Origin: Lottia gigantea
Taxonomy: Eukaryota > Mollusca > Gastropoda > Lottiidae
Assembly (NCBI RefSeq): GCF_000327385.1
Contig: NW_008707225.1
Location: 1,468,350 to 1,532,349 of the forward strand
Length of the DNA: 64,000 nucleotides
Direction of reading: 5' to 3'
The notes under the pieces were generated by a model. The model saw only the letters and a list, made by a program, of their open reading frames with translations. It was not told the DNA's origin and searched no databases. Positions 1 to 17,400 of the stretch are shown here, piece after piece (the first letter of the stretch is position 1; every line of letters begins with the position of its first letter). Made by a program: the position numbers and the translations under genes.

Positions 1-148
1 TTGCCTTTATGGTCTACAAAGAATTGATTAGTAAGCTCTAATTCTCCTTTGAAATCAGCATGTCAGCAGTAGCGCCAACAACAAAATTAATGTCAAAACA
101 TAGCATTTTGTATAAGGAAAATCGTGGACAATTGCAGCATCATCTCAC

Positions 149-3100
149 CTATTTGTGGTTTCATTAATCTATAGTATACAGTCCATACAGCGTCTAATGA
201 CATTCCACTGTCTAAATATATAGCACCAGCTACAGATTCAAATATATCTCCTAAAGCTTTAGGTATCTCCATTTCTACAACTTCTTCATCATCATCATCA
301 TCTTCTTCATCTTTATCATTGAACTACAATATAATATAATAAATAACATCATCATCATTTTATTTCCTAAACTATTAAATATATATAATAAAAGACATTA
401 TCATCGTCTAATTTTTTCATCATTAAACAAAAATATATATATTTTTATATATAATAACATATTATCATAAGTAAATATCATACAATAACAAATTATTATC
501 ACAGTTAAAATAGTGCTCAATACATCAATTGAACTATATAATGATATGAATAAATAATAATTAATATCATAATGGTAAATATCATAACAAATAACATTAT
601 CCTCATCATTGAACTATGAAAGGGAATTATGTAAATCACTCTGCTCATGTCGGAGACAAAATTTCAGATTACAAAAAAACATGGTAGCTATTGTTGAAAT
701 AATGATGACTATATTACTAAAACTATAAATAGTTCAAATATAATACCTCGTCATCAATATCTATTTCATCTTCTCTGTCTTTCTGACGTGTGACAAATTT
801 CTCTATCACTTGAAATAATGCTGGGGAGATGGCTTTAAAATATTGATGAAAGTTCCATTTAACAGCTAATGCAGCGAATATATTGTTATTAACTAAAGCT
901 GATCTTAAATCTGTTAAAATACCAGGAGAATATTTCTGAGAATCTTCATATAAATGTCTGGTTATAACATAATCTAATATAGCATCACCAAGAAATTCTA
1001 ATCTGAAATTCAAAATTAATACCTCTTCAAAACAGAACTCAACTTATATGAAGACATGTATTTGTTATAGTTTTCATCAACAAAAAAAGATTTAAAGCTC
1101 AAATTTGAACTATAGTTATTAAAGCAAGATTAGAACATACTTGCTATCTTTAAAAAGGAAATTAGATATTATCAGCAGCTTTTGAAATGATGATGGCATA
1201 GTCTTAGTGGAATAGTAAGACCTATAGACATCTGATTGAAAATTGGAATGTTGCAATTCTATGCTACCATTGTCCCTATGTAGGAATAAAAAGTTAAGAA
1301 AACCTCTTTATAATCCCATTAATTTTAGAGAACTAAGAAAATAAAAAATAAAAAATAAAATGAAACAGGAACAGTATTGTACCTTTGATAACAATCAGTA
1401 ACAGTATTATAATGATAAGAGGCATGAGTAAAAGCTTGTAATAAATAGGATCTATCTTGAAATTTATATTCTATACTTTCTTCAAATTCATCATAACCAT
1501 TTAACAACATCTCTAATTTCTTTCTACTGCTATTCTCATCAGTAATTAATGGTGATACAGGACAGCTTAATTCTTCATATTCACTTTCACTCAACTGTAA
1601 CATATAAGAGAATTCAAATCAAATGTCAAAGACACACCAAGAGCAATTTCAAAACACATTAAGACCAAACACTAAGAGGTATTACAAGGAATGTCAAACC
1701 ACCTTCTTTATAAAAAAGAAATATCAACTGACATTCAAAAGAAATATTAGTCAAATTTAAAAAGAGACAATGCTTAGACACATTCAAAAGGAAATGTAAA
1801 GTTCAAAAGGTAATACCATGTCTAATTCAACTTAAAGCTGCAATGCATTCAAAAACAAATTTGTCAACTGGTCTAAAGTTCTTACCTCTTGCCCCTCTTT
1901 TTTAATAGAATCCCCAACTCTTTCTTTCTTTGGTAAAACTTTCAATCCTAACCATGACATAAACATTAAAGCAGCTTTTTTGCCACAAGTAGTTAAATAA
2001 CAGCCAATCAGAGCTTCTGAACAATCAGCCACACTTTTATCTGGTATACCATGTTGTGTTTGAAGGCTATATGGTATTAATAGTTGATTAGCTTCACTTG
2101 CTTTCTCTAGTTCATCTAACTCTTCTGCTTCTTTTAATTCTTGATTAAAATCATTCACTTTACCTTCACCAGTGTTGAAAGTTCCAATAGGAAAATGGTT
2201 TTTACTGGGTTTTGATTCTTCTAGAACAAAGTTTGAGGTAATGGATGCTTTATCATTTTTAGTACCAGCTATCAAAACTTTAGGAACAGGTCCACGTCTA
2301 CGGTCTTCATTGACTATATAACATGGAGGTAGCCAGTTTTCATATGGTTCAAACTTAGATGATACCATACATTCAGCTACACCACGTTTCTGACCCAGTC
2401 GATATAGATTATAATTACTGACTTGTTTACTACGTAAATAACTTAATTTACCCTCGTGTATTCCAGGATAAGAACAATATAAATAAACAGTTATAGCATA
2501 TTTCAGGAATGAATCACCAATGGTTTCAAGTCTTTCTAAACTAAAAAAATCATTTGCATTGGACATGGTTAAGGCTTGTAAAATAAGACATGGACTTGGT
2601 CCCACAAAGGTATCGAGATCTCTATCTTCATCTAGGGAGATTTCAGGTAATGAAAAGTTTTTGTCGTCTGCTACACCCTCTATTATTTTGACGTCTGGTG
2701 AGTTCCAAACACCAACATCAAATGTATCAGAATCAGCATTTTGAACACAATCTTGAAGATTTTTTAAATCATTGACATTTGATTCACAACAGTTTTGATA
2801 TTGTAATATATTCTTTTGACATTGCTTACAGCTATCTTTATCAGGACTAGAGTCACTTATATCAATCACTGTTTTATCACTAGAATCACTAGGAATGCTG
2901 GCTTCTGGCTTGTCAGTATTTGATTCAGAGTTAATATTAGTTGCTATAAGTTTATTACTTATTACATCCATAGTATCATTGAAAATTTCAACATGATTAG
3001 TGTGTGTACCATCTACTAGTTTATCTTCTAATTTTATGCTAGCATCAGACGCACTAGACACAATATCAGATTCACTTCGAACTAAACATGAGTCACTTGA

Positions 3101-6100
3101 TGCAATTCCTGAGTCACTATCAGAAGACGAATCACTTTTTTCATTGACTTCATTTTTGCTTCCATCTGTCAAATCTTCCTCTACAATATCAGCAGTATTA
3201 GACTTAAGATTTGCACAACCATCTTCTACTTCTAATTTTTGAAATTCTTCCTCTTCATCTTCTTTCTTCTCACGTTTAATTTTATCTGGACTAGTCTCAA
3301 ATCCAAAATCTAATTGAGGAAACCTAAAACCTTCTGGAAGGTCAATAACACCAATTCCCGTTTCACGAGCAATCCTTAATCTTATTTCTTCTGCTAATAA
3401 TAAATAATTCATTCTGTATAATATAGCAGGCAGACATGCAGCTTTTCTCCACAGAGAGGCTGGAAAAACATGAATATCACATAATTCTGGAATCAAGATT
3501 TGTTTTTGTTGTAAATTTTCACGTCTGGCTCTTTTGGTTTCAGCACTACTGGTAGGAAGGGCTACGCCTTTTTGATTCATATATCTTGGTGTAAGTAGAT
3601 TAAGCCGAGCAGACGTATGATCTACATCTAATAATGGCTGGTCAGTGTTGGTGATCACAAGACCATATTTGGTACTGTAATAGTCATTAAAAGTTTTATA
3701 AAGTTCGGGTGATGGGAAGGAACTAAGAGGACTAAGGTCATAGCGGATTTCAGCTACATAAAAGTTCTGAGGTTGATCTATATTACGATATGATGGCATC
3801 ACAACAGCATCGAGAAAAGCCTCTTTATCAAACATAAATATATCACGTTTTGAATCAAAAACATTCTTCTTTTGATCTGAATTATTACTAGTTACATATT
3901 CTACAAAACTCCATTCTATATCAGCCAGAGCATCCAAAGCTAGAATGTTCAAATAATAAAACAACATGATTAAAAAATAGGGCAACTTTTCTAGAGCCAA
4001 AATACAGCTGTCTGGAAAGGACTATCTAGTGAACTTGGGTTGCTATGACTTCATTTTTATTTGATAAAGTTACAATATGCAGGCATTTTTTTGTTATCAA
4101 AATAGGTCAGATAAAATACATCTATGTCCATAATTTACAATCCTTTTATTGATATGGTTGTAAAGAAAATCCTTCTCCCATTGACAGCTATGGCATCAAG
4201 CAGATGACCAGACAACAATCAAACTCAAAACTTAATCAACTTCTCATTGGATCGGTTCTGATTTATAGCAACAGATCTAAGATAAGAAAAAAAACAAACA
4301 AATAAAAAACTTACAAGGATCAACAGGAACAATTAAATAACCGACATCAGCTAAACTACCATTACATTCCATAGGATCTTTATCTAGATGTAGGACTTGA
4401 GTAAATAAAAATAAATGGAAGTCTTGTAGTTGTTTAAGTTGCTGATTATCTAATGTTATATCTGATTGAACTAAATCTACAGATACAGTCACTTCTCCTG
4501 ATCTGGTATAGACAGGAAACATGGGAACCTGAAATCAGATATATTGAATTCATGAAAATATAGGTTCATTTCAGTCAAGTTAACATTCTTGTACAATCTT
4601 TAACATTTTCAAATGAACACTCTAGTAAGTTGTTCTCTAGTAGTAATATTGCAGTTACAAATAACCATAAAGACTCACTCTCATGGTGAAATCTTGAACA
4701 AGAAGCACTAATCCTATAATTACCCAAAACCCTGTCTTGTACTAACCTGTGGAATCTGTTTAGATGATAAAATACCTAAACATCTGGTGGTTTCTTCTGG
4801 AGCATAAATACTTCGCCCTCTAGTATTCTGTTCTTCAGTTATACGACCAGTTAATACCATATTGATAATATATAGATAACATTTCTTATTCACGTCTGGA
4901 TGACTTTTATCAAAAGCTTCAGCCACCTACAACAAAAGTACCAGAATCAATATATCCTTGTCTTTTAACTTTATTATGAAAGCTTTTAGAAAAGGCAGTC
5001 GAAGCACATTAATAGTATCAGCTCAAAGTTCATTTATACTTGCAAACCTGAGGAGAATTTCAAAATATGCACAGATCTTGTTTTAGTATTCTTGCACAAT
5101 TGACGCTACAAACTGTTTATTTTTTTACCTTTTTGAAATAATATTGTTTACGTTTAGTTGTTCCAGGTCGACCTTGACTTGTTACATCTTCATCATCCCA
5201 TTCTTCTTGTTGTTCTTGTAGAAACATTTCTTTACCAACTGGTTGTAACTGTTCATCTAGTTCACCTAGTAATCATAACAATAGAAAACTGATTTTCCGT
5301 CAGTAGTTACTTAGAATGGTAGCCTTTAAAACATAACAGACCTTACAGTGTTTTTAAGCAAAGTTATGGATTGTACTCTCTATGACAATGCAGTACAATT
5401 CTCCTTTTCAAGGATTGCAGAAAAAAAATCTTTATACTAAGTATTTAAAGAAATAGTTCGGCATGCACAGAGGTTTAATGCAGCCATGCAGAGAGCATGT
5501 CCAACTTGTTAATCACATAAGAAAACAAATATTTCCCCACCTGTTTTATGCAACATTTCACAAGCCTTCTGAGCAGCAGCTTTTTGAGCAAGTTTCTTGG
5601 TTGGCATTGCAATACCCTATTCAGAAAAAAGACGAACTATATCTCATAAAATATAGAAGACCACACAAACATTTTTTTAGGTTTATTAAAAGGTAACACC
5701 TCTAGCCAAGTAGATCAATCAATATCAGACCCTTCCCACAAACCAGTCTGGTTATTTATTGGGTAAACTTTTTAGACCTTGCACATATACCAGTCTGACT
5801 ACTTACTAGGTAACACCTCCAGCCCAGTAGATCAACCAACATCAGACCTTGCCCACATACCAGTCTGGTTATTTATTGGGTAACCTTTCTAGACCTTGGC
5901 CACATACCAGTCTGGTTATTTATAGGGTAACCTTTAAATCAGACACTGAACCACCACCTTATAAGCTTATACTTACCTCAATTTGAAGTTTAATAGGAGA
6001 GTTAATAGGTAATCTGATATGACCAATATATGATATATTATCACCATGTTGTATAGTTGATATAGTACATTGAGGTGTAAGATGTGTAAAGGCATCACTA

Positions 6101-9100
6101 GGTAACTTGGCACAGTATCTACAATAAATCAACCAATACTACAGTTAATTTAACATTATAGACCATCATCTTTGGGAAGTAGGTATCTATCAAGTTAAGG
6201 GAATAATGCTATTTGTAAACATTATGGCATTGACACCTACTCAAGCTGCATGTTTTAACGCTTTCTTAACTGTTTCCCAACTTCATATGAGCTATAAATA
6301 AGTCTTACCTATTAATTAATGCTATGGAATTATTCAAAGAAACATGAACATCGATATTATGATTAGTGGGGTAATATTTGGGTACTATATCTAAATAGTC
6401 ACTACTGTCTTCTTCTACTATATCTTTTTCTTTCTCTTTACCAATTAATATCTGAAATTATAATTTAGCTAGTTAATGGCACAATAAATGAATTATCTTT
6501 AATATTTCCTTCATATAACGTCTCAGATAGCTTCAACAGTCTTTGACCATTCTGAATATGGAGCCCTTTATAGAAATCTGAATCCTATTTTACAATAACT
6601 AATTACATAGAATTGAAGAACACCAGCTATCTGAAACTATATTTTGGCAATTAAACTGCATCATTTGATATATAAGGTGTAATTGTTATAATATTTAAAT
6701 AACTGTTTTGTATCATTGGCACCACATCAGATTTTGATTTTTAGTGCTTTTGCATCAAAACATCTCCAATTTTGCTTTAAAGCAGGCCTGTTTAAACATA
6801 TCTTATGAGTTTTATTTAGTAATATGTCTCTTACCTCTTCTATCTCTTTAAATAGTTTTAAATCTTCACTGAATAATTTTTCATTTTCCTCATTTAATAA
6901 TATAACATAATCAGAATCTCGAGCTCTAGCTCTACCCTATATAATAAACCAGATATATCTTCTTAAGGCATTTTACTAATTCTTAGTTACCGTAGTAAAA
7001 TAGCAATGTAGAGAATATAGAAATGGATCATCTTATAATGATCCATATTTCACTTTGACTTCTGACTACTGTTAGCTGACTTTTTCTGATTGAAAACATA
7101 TTGGGAAGATGTAAACATGTATTCAACATTGTAAATTAATAAACAATAATCTATGCTTACCTTAGATAATGTATAAGATTTATAATCTCGTGGAGGATCG
7201 AAACGAACAACTAAGTTACATTTTGGTATATCTACACCATGTTCTAAAACTTTGGTAGCTATCAATAAATTTAATTCCTGCATTCGAAACTTTCTTAATA
7301 CTTCTTCTTGTTTCCTATAAACTTTACCTATAGACACTTTATTCGGAGCACTTCTATACCCTTGCCCTACAATATGCTGACTTTTTAAAAAACACATGTT
7401 TTCATCCCAACTACATACTTCCTCTAAAAACTTATTTAAAGCTAGAGCCACGTATTGTTGATCAACAAAAACTAAACCACAGAGTTGTTTAGCATCAGTG
7501 TTGTCACCATTACTAATAATTTGACCGTCTGCATCCGTAGTTGATCGTTTCACAGCTACATGGATTAATTTAGGTGAATGATCATCTTTTTCATCATAAT
7601 CTGAATCTGATAAATTGAGTGAATCTGCATCCTCATTATCATCAGACAAATTAGATAATTCATCATCAGATAAATCGTCACTACTGATTATCATAAAATC
7701 CCAATCTGGTTTATATTTTCTCAGCATGTGAACCAATTCCCGTACTTTGGGTGTGGAATACATCAACAATTCTTCTACATCATAATCAGGATTAAAATTC
7801 GCTTCAAAAACTTTGACAATTAAACGTAACTGGGTAAGAGTAAATCGAATAAATCTTTTATTAATAGCACAAGATTCACTTTTTTCATTTTTTTCAATTT
7901 GTGGGATGAGAATTTCAGCAATACGGGATGTACACCATGTTCCCAACTGATGTAAAATATTTCTGATTTCTGAGAGAACATTGATGCCAAGTTGTCGAGG
8001 GTCTTTCTTAAAAGGTTCCTCCTCTGTATCAGGTGATATGTTACATTCATAAAGAAAAAATAAAGCTGAATCTATTATGTCATTAAGTTTGAGCACTACT
8101 TCATCTGACTGATCAGTAAAACATTGTAAAACTGATTCTGTAGGTCTAGAGTCAAACCGTTCTGAGATGACTAACATGGATGTCTCAGCTGTACAATGAA
8201 AGATATTTTCTAGAGATGTTATGGTATGTTTGAGCTTATGAGGTTCTGGAATTCGGCTACCTAAAATGGATGCTGTAAGTCCTATGACATGAGGTTCCAC
8301 CTTCTCATTTTCAATCATATGCATGATTTGAACATATGAATGATCACCCACAGCTAAATGACAATCGTCAAATATGAGCATATTGATTTGAGGTAATGGA
8401 AGGGAATTTTGAGTTAAAACATCCAGTATGACCTCTGCAGTAAAGACTAGAACATGTTTAGAAGTAAATTCTTCTTGCCATTTATCTTTTGCCCAGTTCT
8501 CTGTATCTTTATCTATTGTATAATAACCAATCTTTAGATTAGTATGTCTGGACAGTATCTGACATTGAAATTCTGCTGTATCATCTAGAAATACAGAAAA
8601 TAACCATAGAAAATAACTTTGATCTAAGTATATTCATTCTAAAGAGGTTTTCATTTCATTATGCCAAATTTAAATGTACTTCTACCAAGAGTTACCACAT
8701 ACATGTCATGCAAAAATAAATATTGGGTTATCATACTAATCATCACTGTCATCTGTCTGAGGCACTTTATTATGTAGATATTTCATTGCAAGAAATAAGA
8801 AAAAGGGTTACCTGAATTGACAACATATATGGTGCGTTTGCCCCCCTCTGATAATGGTTTACGTAGCACTGTGCTCAATTCTTTAATTACCATAAGAGCT
8901 ATAAATAGCTTTTCAGAAGAACTGCTCAAACAAACTATGGTATTTTTCTGCAGAGCTGAGTCCACCAAGTCAACCTTCATAATAAGAGAACATTTTTTAA
9001 AGAACTTATGTTAAGTAGAACTTTCAAGATGGATGTTGTTAAGTACCATACAGATAAAAACCCTCAAAAATTAATGAAATGATGCATACAAAATTATGCA

Positions 9101-9322
9101 TCTTGAGCTTAAATCTTAATAAAATGGCCCTGCCAATGACTCATGTTTTTTTTTCATATAACATAGCAAACTCATAAAATAACTTTAAATAATGAAGCTG
9201 ATAAAATATATCTACTATCAACTAACCTGATATGTTCTTGGTGTAAATCGATCTGTTGGTAAGTCATCATAGCGTAAATATTTGGATCTATTTTTGATGA
9301 CCTCATTGCCAACTTTTGCCAT
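149..9322 (-). CDS. DICER1: Dicer, Dcr-1-like ribonuclease III (3' end outside window)
   Basis: Endoribonuclease that cuts pre-miRNA/dsRNA into ~22-nt duplexes. Exons in coding order: 9227-9322, 8812-8974, 7161-8584, 6835-6936, 6309-6451, 5977-6118, 5541-5616, 5129-5265, 4747-4926, 4315-4528, 1886-3939, 1383-1594, 747-1002, 149-323; all phases agree and give about 1,791 aa. Seen: degenerate N-terminal helicase (residues ~30-600; CLSSSSEKL in place of Walker A, DDCH for DECH), Dicer dimerisation fold and platform, PAZ (~905-1065, with [16 protein letters not shown]), RNase IIIa (~1344-1560, [14 protein letters not shown] and [13 protein letters not shown]), RNase IIIb (~1600-1790, [12 protein letters not shown] and GDIFESVAG). 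The C-terminal dsRBD is not in the window; animal Dicer-1 is usually ~1,900 aa. The initiator ATG at 9322 directly follows an AG acceptor-like site, so a more upstream start is possible. Acidic linkers (about residues 360-400 and 1120-1300) are low complexity. Family assignment is very secure. Confidence 0.96.
5692..5940. repeat. Short tandem repeat in a Dicer intron
   Basis: About 3-4 imperfect units, each with an 'accagtctggttatttattgg' core followed by 'gtaacacctccagcccagtagatc', fill most of the 5617-5976 intron. There is no link to its splice sites. Confidence 0.8.
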
Positions 9323-9746
9323 CTAAACAAAAAATACAAGACTAAGTACATTTTCGAAATATGCCAACACAAAAATTCCTTAGTCCTCAGTGGTATGAAT
9401 TTATATTTCGAACACACTAACATTCTTTTACACTACAAATAAGCTGGAAATAATCTTTAATATTATCTTTAATATACATAATCCTTATTTCAATGATAAC
9501 ATATTGCAGACAACTCTACTGATCTACCAATTAGGCCCACAAGTTGAGTACAAGGTCTATTTATAGAGATTTGGAAATGGAATATATTTATATAGGAAAT
9601 ACATGGATTCCAATTTTGGCCCTTTTTTATATCATGAATATTGCATTTAGTAATGAGACAATCTGCCAATTCATAACATTAACTTGAGTTTCGAGTAAGG
9701 AACCAGTGTAAAGATTATCTGTGATACATGGTACAGTGTAGCCTAC

Positions 9747-9817
9747 CCATTCAGGAACACATCTAGGTTGCTGGACAGGACTGTCAGTGACAGATGTAAC
9801 AGCATACAAAGGAAGAG
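9747..9817 (-). other. Candidate upstream coding exon of Dicer
   Basis: On the minus strand a 71-nt segment lies between a good acceptor (ttgtacag) and a GG|gtaggc donor. It is open in the phase that would join directly to the ATG of the 9227-9322 exon, ending CVPEW then MAKVG. Dicer proteins often carry a short variable N-terminal extension ahead of the helicase. Equally, this may be a 5'UTR exon or chance. No initiator methionine exon was found upstream. Confidence 0.3.
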
Positions 9818-9822
9818 CTGTA

Positions 9823-10707
9823 CAAATATATTAAAGAAATGCTAAAATTTTGTCTCCAAGACAGATCTAACTGAAATCAATGTTGTCAGTCTACTTTCAC
9901 TTTCACGTCTCCATAGGCACTTCAGACGAAAAATTTCAATGAAATATTAAAGCAATATAATTCAAATGCCACAACAGTAGATACTATCATTTAAGTTACC
10001 TTTTGCTATCTTTCTACAGCCATTCAGCCAACAAATTATGGCCTAAATTTGGTTTATTCTCATTTGAAAATATTTAATGATTTTCTTCACAATGGTAACC
10101 GGAAGAAGATATTAATATCAGCTAATCATAGATTGGTCATTTAAAAATAGTTGAAAGATTTTGGCCAATCATATTTCTCAGATGATCGTTTCCGGTGTTT
10201 CCTTCTTTCATTTTTAAAATATTTTAGTTTTTAATGATTTTCTCTCCTGCAAAAGATGTAGTGTTAAAAGTGTGATAAAAGTATATACCAAAAGACATTT
10301 GAGATGTCTTTGATCAGTCATTGCATCGTTGCAGAGGTGACATTATCTTTTGATGTGATTTAACCATTGTCTGTGATAATGAATAATTATTGTCAATCCA
10401 CTCACAATCACACTCACAGTAGTCGCAGACAGATACACTCACCACCACAGTATTTTGCCACGCAGAAATAGATTCGCTAGGTTTTATTCATTTGTCAAAA
10501 AGGAATTATTAAGTGCAGGGTATCTACTGAAAATGGCTGAATCAGCTCCTTTCATGTCTGTTCTCAATCCAGACATTACTTGAACAGCTTACCTGAACCT
10601 CTTCTGCCAACTGGGATAAAGAGTTTTGATTTGAAAACAAGTCATGTAATTATGGTTTTAAATCCGTTCTTTTTGACCAACTTGATAGTTTTTAAATGTT
10701 TTTGTAG
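9823..10707. promoter_or_regulatory. Divergent intergenic/5' region between Dicer and ALKBH6
   Basis: About 0.9 kb separates the 5' ends of two head-to-head genes, so a bidirectional promoter is the simplest reading. No TATA box in good context was recognised. The first exon of ALKBH6 (about 20 residues expected) should lie here; an ATG at 10534 opens MAESAPFMSV but has no convincing donor in the needed phase. CCGGAAG-like ETS cores occur at about 10099 and, inverted, near 10191. Confidence 0.45.
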
Positions 10708-13438
<2,731 letters not shown>

Positions 13439-13472
13439 AGTAAACCTTTTAATTGAAGATGGAAAGTTTAAG

Positions 13473-13478
13473 AATAAA
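13473..13478 (+). terminator. ALKBH6 polyadenylation signal
   Basis: AATAAA 35 nt after the ALKBH6 stop codon, the first such hexamer downstream. Confidence 0.6.
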
Positions 13479-14417
13479 GACTTTTCAATGCAAACAAGAC
13501 TACAATTCAGCTGTGAAATTTTTTATGATTTAGTCTCAATTTCTTTGATATATTGAATTGAGTTTGATATGAAGAAAGAGATTAATCCATAACTGTTTTT
13601 TAATCTTAAAATCTGGAGAGTTCAGGGGCTAAGTCTCCTTTTTGATTTGTTGTGTGTATGTGGTCTTGGATAGCTGGAAGCAGATGTTCAGTTGTAATCT
13701 ACCACCATTTACACCACCTGGTACAATTTTAGTTTCTATTGGCATGATTCCTATCATAATCAAAAACCATAGTAGTCAGATAGGACATTGCAATGGTGTA
13801 TATAGAAGCCTGAAGTGACCCAAATACACGTTCAATGGGTAGAGAACCTCCTTTGCGTTGATTTTAACTAAGCTTTCATCAATGCTGCTTTCATCATTTT
13901 GAACACACAAATGAAATTTAATAGACAAACGTTTTAAAAGTTGTGTATTTTATTGATATAAATGAAAATGAATTTACTGAAAATGAAAATGTGATATTTA
14001 CAAATGAATTCATATTTAGATCACATGATATATGACTATCTAATTATTTCCAATATACACAGAGAAAATATTATTTTGTGCTTTCAAAGGAGAATTGCCT
14101 GCCATAGAAGATTCAGAAATAATTGAAGTAAAATGAAAATTAAATTGTACATGTTTCCCAGAGAGATATACCAGGAGACTTCATCCTCGAATCAAAATGA
14201 CACAGTCCCAACATTTACAGTAGAATGAATTCAATTTTGAAAAGTGATATGGAGGGCTCAACCAACTGATATAGCAAATGTTTAGATGACTTTATCTTTG
14301 TAAATTGCTCTTGACATGTTAGAATTAGAGTTGAGCAAAATTATCTGTTTCCATTTCATTTATCACAGTCCAGATCATGATTTAAGTATATGGCCCACAT
14401 TTTTTTAATTGTCAAGG
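13479..14417. other. Intergenic space between ALKBH6 and the FReD gene 3' ends
   Basis: No gene is seen. TTTATT at about 13949-13954 is a candidate minus-strand polyadenylation signal (AATAAA) for the fibrinogen-related gene, which would give a 3'UTR of ~470 nt. Confidence 0.5.
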
Positions 14418-17400
14418 TTATAAGACATCTTTAGGTCGCACTTTTAACACTACTTCTTTTAGAGAATAGTTTGGACCAGTCCATGGCTTCCATGCAACAC
14501 CATCAAACTTTTTAGGTGGCACAACACCATCTTCATAATATTGTCCATTTAAATTGGAAGAATAACATTTATAATACCAGCCAGCGCCATGAAATCTCTT
14601 TGCACAACTCCCTCCAAACTGTTTGATGACTTGATCATTGTCTACATCATGAGTACTGAATTTCATCTCATTATGTTTAGAAAGTCCATCTCCTGCATCA
14701 CCATCATAACCTTCAATATGTAGCTTGTAACCATCATCTTCTTCATCAATCCAGAAATCTTTATACATAGCCTGTCTTTTCTCTTTCTTCCAATTCACTA
14801 GTTCCACATGTAAGGAATAATGACCTTGGTTGGTTAAGAAGTGAATAAAATCATTCCCTAGATAATGTTCACCAGTGTTAACTGAAAAAACAAAAGTAGA
14901 AAATGAAGTCATGAATGTAGCTATAGTAGACAGGACAACAGACATAGGCCTGATCTAGTATCCAAGAGGATAGTAGACAAAGCCCTGGTCCAGTACCTAC
15001 AGGTACTGAACAGTAGAAAAAGGCCTGGCCCAGTATCTTCAGACACAGAACCGAAAACAAAGGTCCGGTTCAGAATCTACAGGCACTTAACAGTAGTCAA
15101 AAAGGCCTGGTCCAGTATCTAGTTGCAATGGGCAACAGACAAAGGCCTGGTTCAGTATCTACTGACAATAGACGGAGACCTGGTCCAGTATCTACTGACA
15201 GTGACAAAGGCCTTATCTACAGAGGACAGTGGAGAACGACAGGGTCAAGCCTCTTCAAATACATAACACTAAACAAAGGTCTGATTCAGCATCTTAAGAG
15301 GACAAGAGACTACAACACTTGTAGAGTTAATAGACAATGCCATGGACCACTGTCAGCAGACAGAGGACAAATGTACAGAAAAGGGTAAGCATACAAATGC
15401 ATAAGCCAGTGTTAGCACACAGTTGATAAAAACGTGTAGTTGTGTCAGTAGACAAATACGTGGACTAGTGTTAGAAGACAGAAGCAGAAAAATACATTTC
15501 CTTTTAACAACATACCCCCGAAACCTTCTTTATATGCCTTCCAATCCTTAAAGAAATCAACGTCTCCACTTGATCTTTTTTGAATCAATGTCCAACCGCC
15601 ATTCTTCATATCACAGTAAACATCAACATAATATTTGAGACCAGGTAAAAATATCTTATAAACACCATTTCTCGCCGATCCCCTCTGATATACTTCATAA
15701 CAATCTGAAATTAAATCAAGATCAAAAGGTAACATTGCGACATTTGGCCAAGTGTGCTGTTTTCGTAGGAAGGCCTCCAACACAATGGTAAGACATAGAG
15801 TTGCTAGAATCGTTATGATGTACCTTAAATGCCTTCATTGTGAAGGTTTCTAATAATTCTACAACCATTTGAAATATATTTATATATCCCGTGATATTAG
15901 AATTGAGGATGGGAGACGGATGTACACAAGCCTACTGGATTTTGATGATAACATGCTGGAAATTAGATTACCCGTTTGTGGAAAACCTATAAAGAATTCC
16001 CCTTTTACAAATTATACCTACCTTTAGGCTTTTTAAGACTTGATGTATTATATTTGATCGGTCTACCAGTATCACCTTTATCATCTTCATCTTCGTCATC
16101 TCTTACCAAAACCCGCTCTTGCTCGTCTTCCTTTTTGTCCCCTCCATCCTTACTCTCCTCTTTCTTTTCTTCTTCATTTTCTTCTTCAATCTTGCCTTTC
16201 TCGGTCTTGTCCTCCACATTTTGGACATCTTCCTTCGTGACGCCTTGTTTATTACCTTCTGACTCCTCGGCTTCTTTAGTTTGATCAATAACTGCTTCTT
16301 GTTTTAGGATCGGTTGCTTTTTACCAAATTGAACCTGCGGATCAACGGGTTTTTGGGTTAACTTTTCTTTGATGTCTTCAGGTTTAGCTGCTTCAGTACC
16401 ATTTGGGAACTTCTTTAAAAACTCCACGAAGAAAGATGCTGTTTTCTCATAAATATACTTAGGACATTTACGCCAATAAACGGTAGAGAATGGTGGACAG
16501 GGAGACAGAAGAATAGAATACATGTAGCAGATCTGAGGACTCAGCAGACCATTGCACTTCCACAAATGTCGATTGATAGAAGCTTCAGGAGCATCTGGGA
16601 GAAAATGGAACTGTTTTTGTTTCTGCTTCTGTTTTACATCAACAGTATCCCTCTTGCTCCCCAAACTCTCCAGTTTCTCTAATATTTTTACAGATGCATC
16701 GTGAGAGTTTATCTTGGATTTCAAATCTTGTGTTTCTTTTCTATAAGATAGATTTTCGTTGGATAAATCCTGCACTTTCTGCATTATATTTGATATCAGT
16801 GCTGTTTGATTCATAACAATTTGATAAAGAGCCTGATTTTGAACAGCTAGTGAATCTGACTTATCTTGTAGTTGGTTGAGGTTGGTGGTTTGATTTGTTA
16901 ACCAATCTGTTAATTGTGAAATTCTTACTTGTTGTTGGGTTATGAGTTCTGTATGCTTTGTGGAGTTTCCTTCTGGTAGAGCAGCATAGGACTTACTCCG
17001 TTGTCTGTCTTGGTTTCTTAACACCTCATTTTCTGAACTTAGTTTGTAATAACTTTGATTTAATTTCAAAAGTTCATTTTCGAGTTTTACTATCTGGAAC
17101 TCTAATTTTGAAAATGAATTTGAATCATTTTGTTTATGCAGTTGTTGATTTAGGAATTTGTTTTCTAGTTTCATCAATAAGATTTCTAATTGGCTTATTT
17201 TGGTTGAATATTCTGTTGCTTGCTGTTGAATGAGTACATCAATATTGTTCAGGTTTAAATTAAGTTGATCTGAACTAGTCATTTTAGGATCCCTTTCTGT
17301 CTCCTTATCATTCGTATCATCAGAAGCGAACTTTTTCTCCTGCTTATCATCTTCCTTTTGGACAGTGTCTTTCTCTACAAGATCTTCCTTATCGGCTTGC

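Noticed and set aside
10534-10584. MAESAPFMSVLNPDIT as the ALKBH6 start
   Set aside because: It ends in a stop, and no credible donor gives the phase needed for the 10708 exon, so the first exon was left unresolved.
15128-15388. 86-codon plus-strand frame in the FReD intron
   Set aside because: Reading of the minisatellite; repeats of the same phrase in shifting frames.
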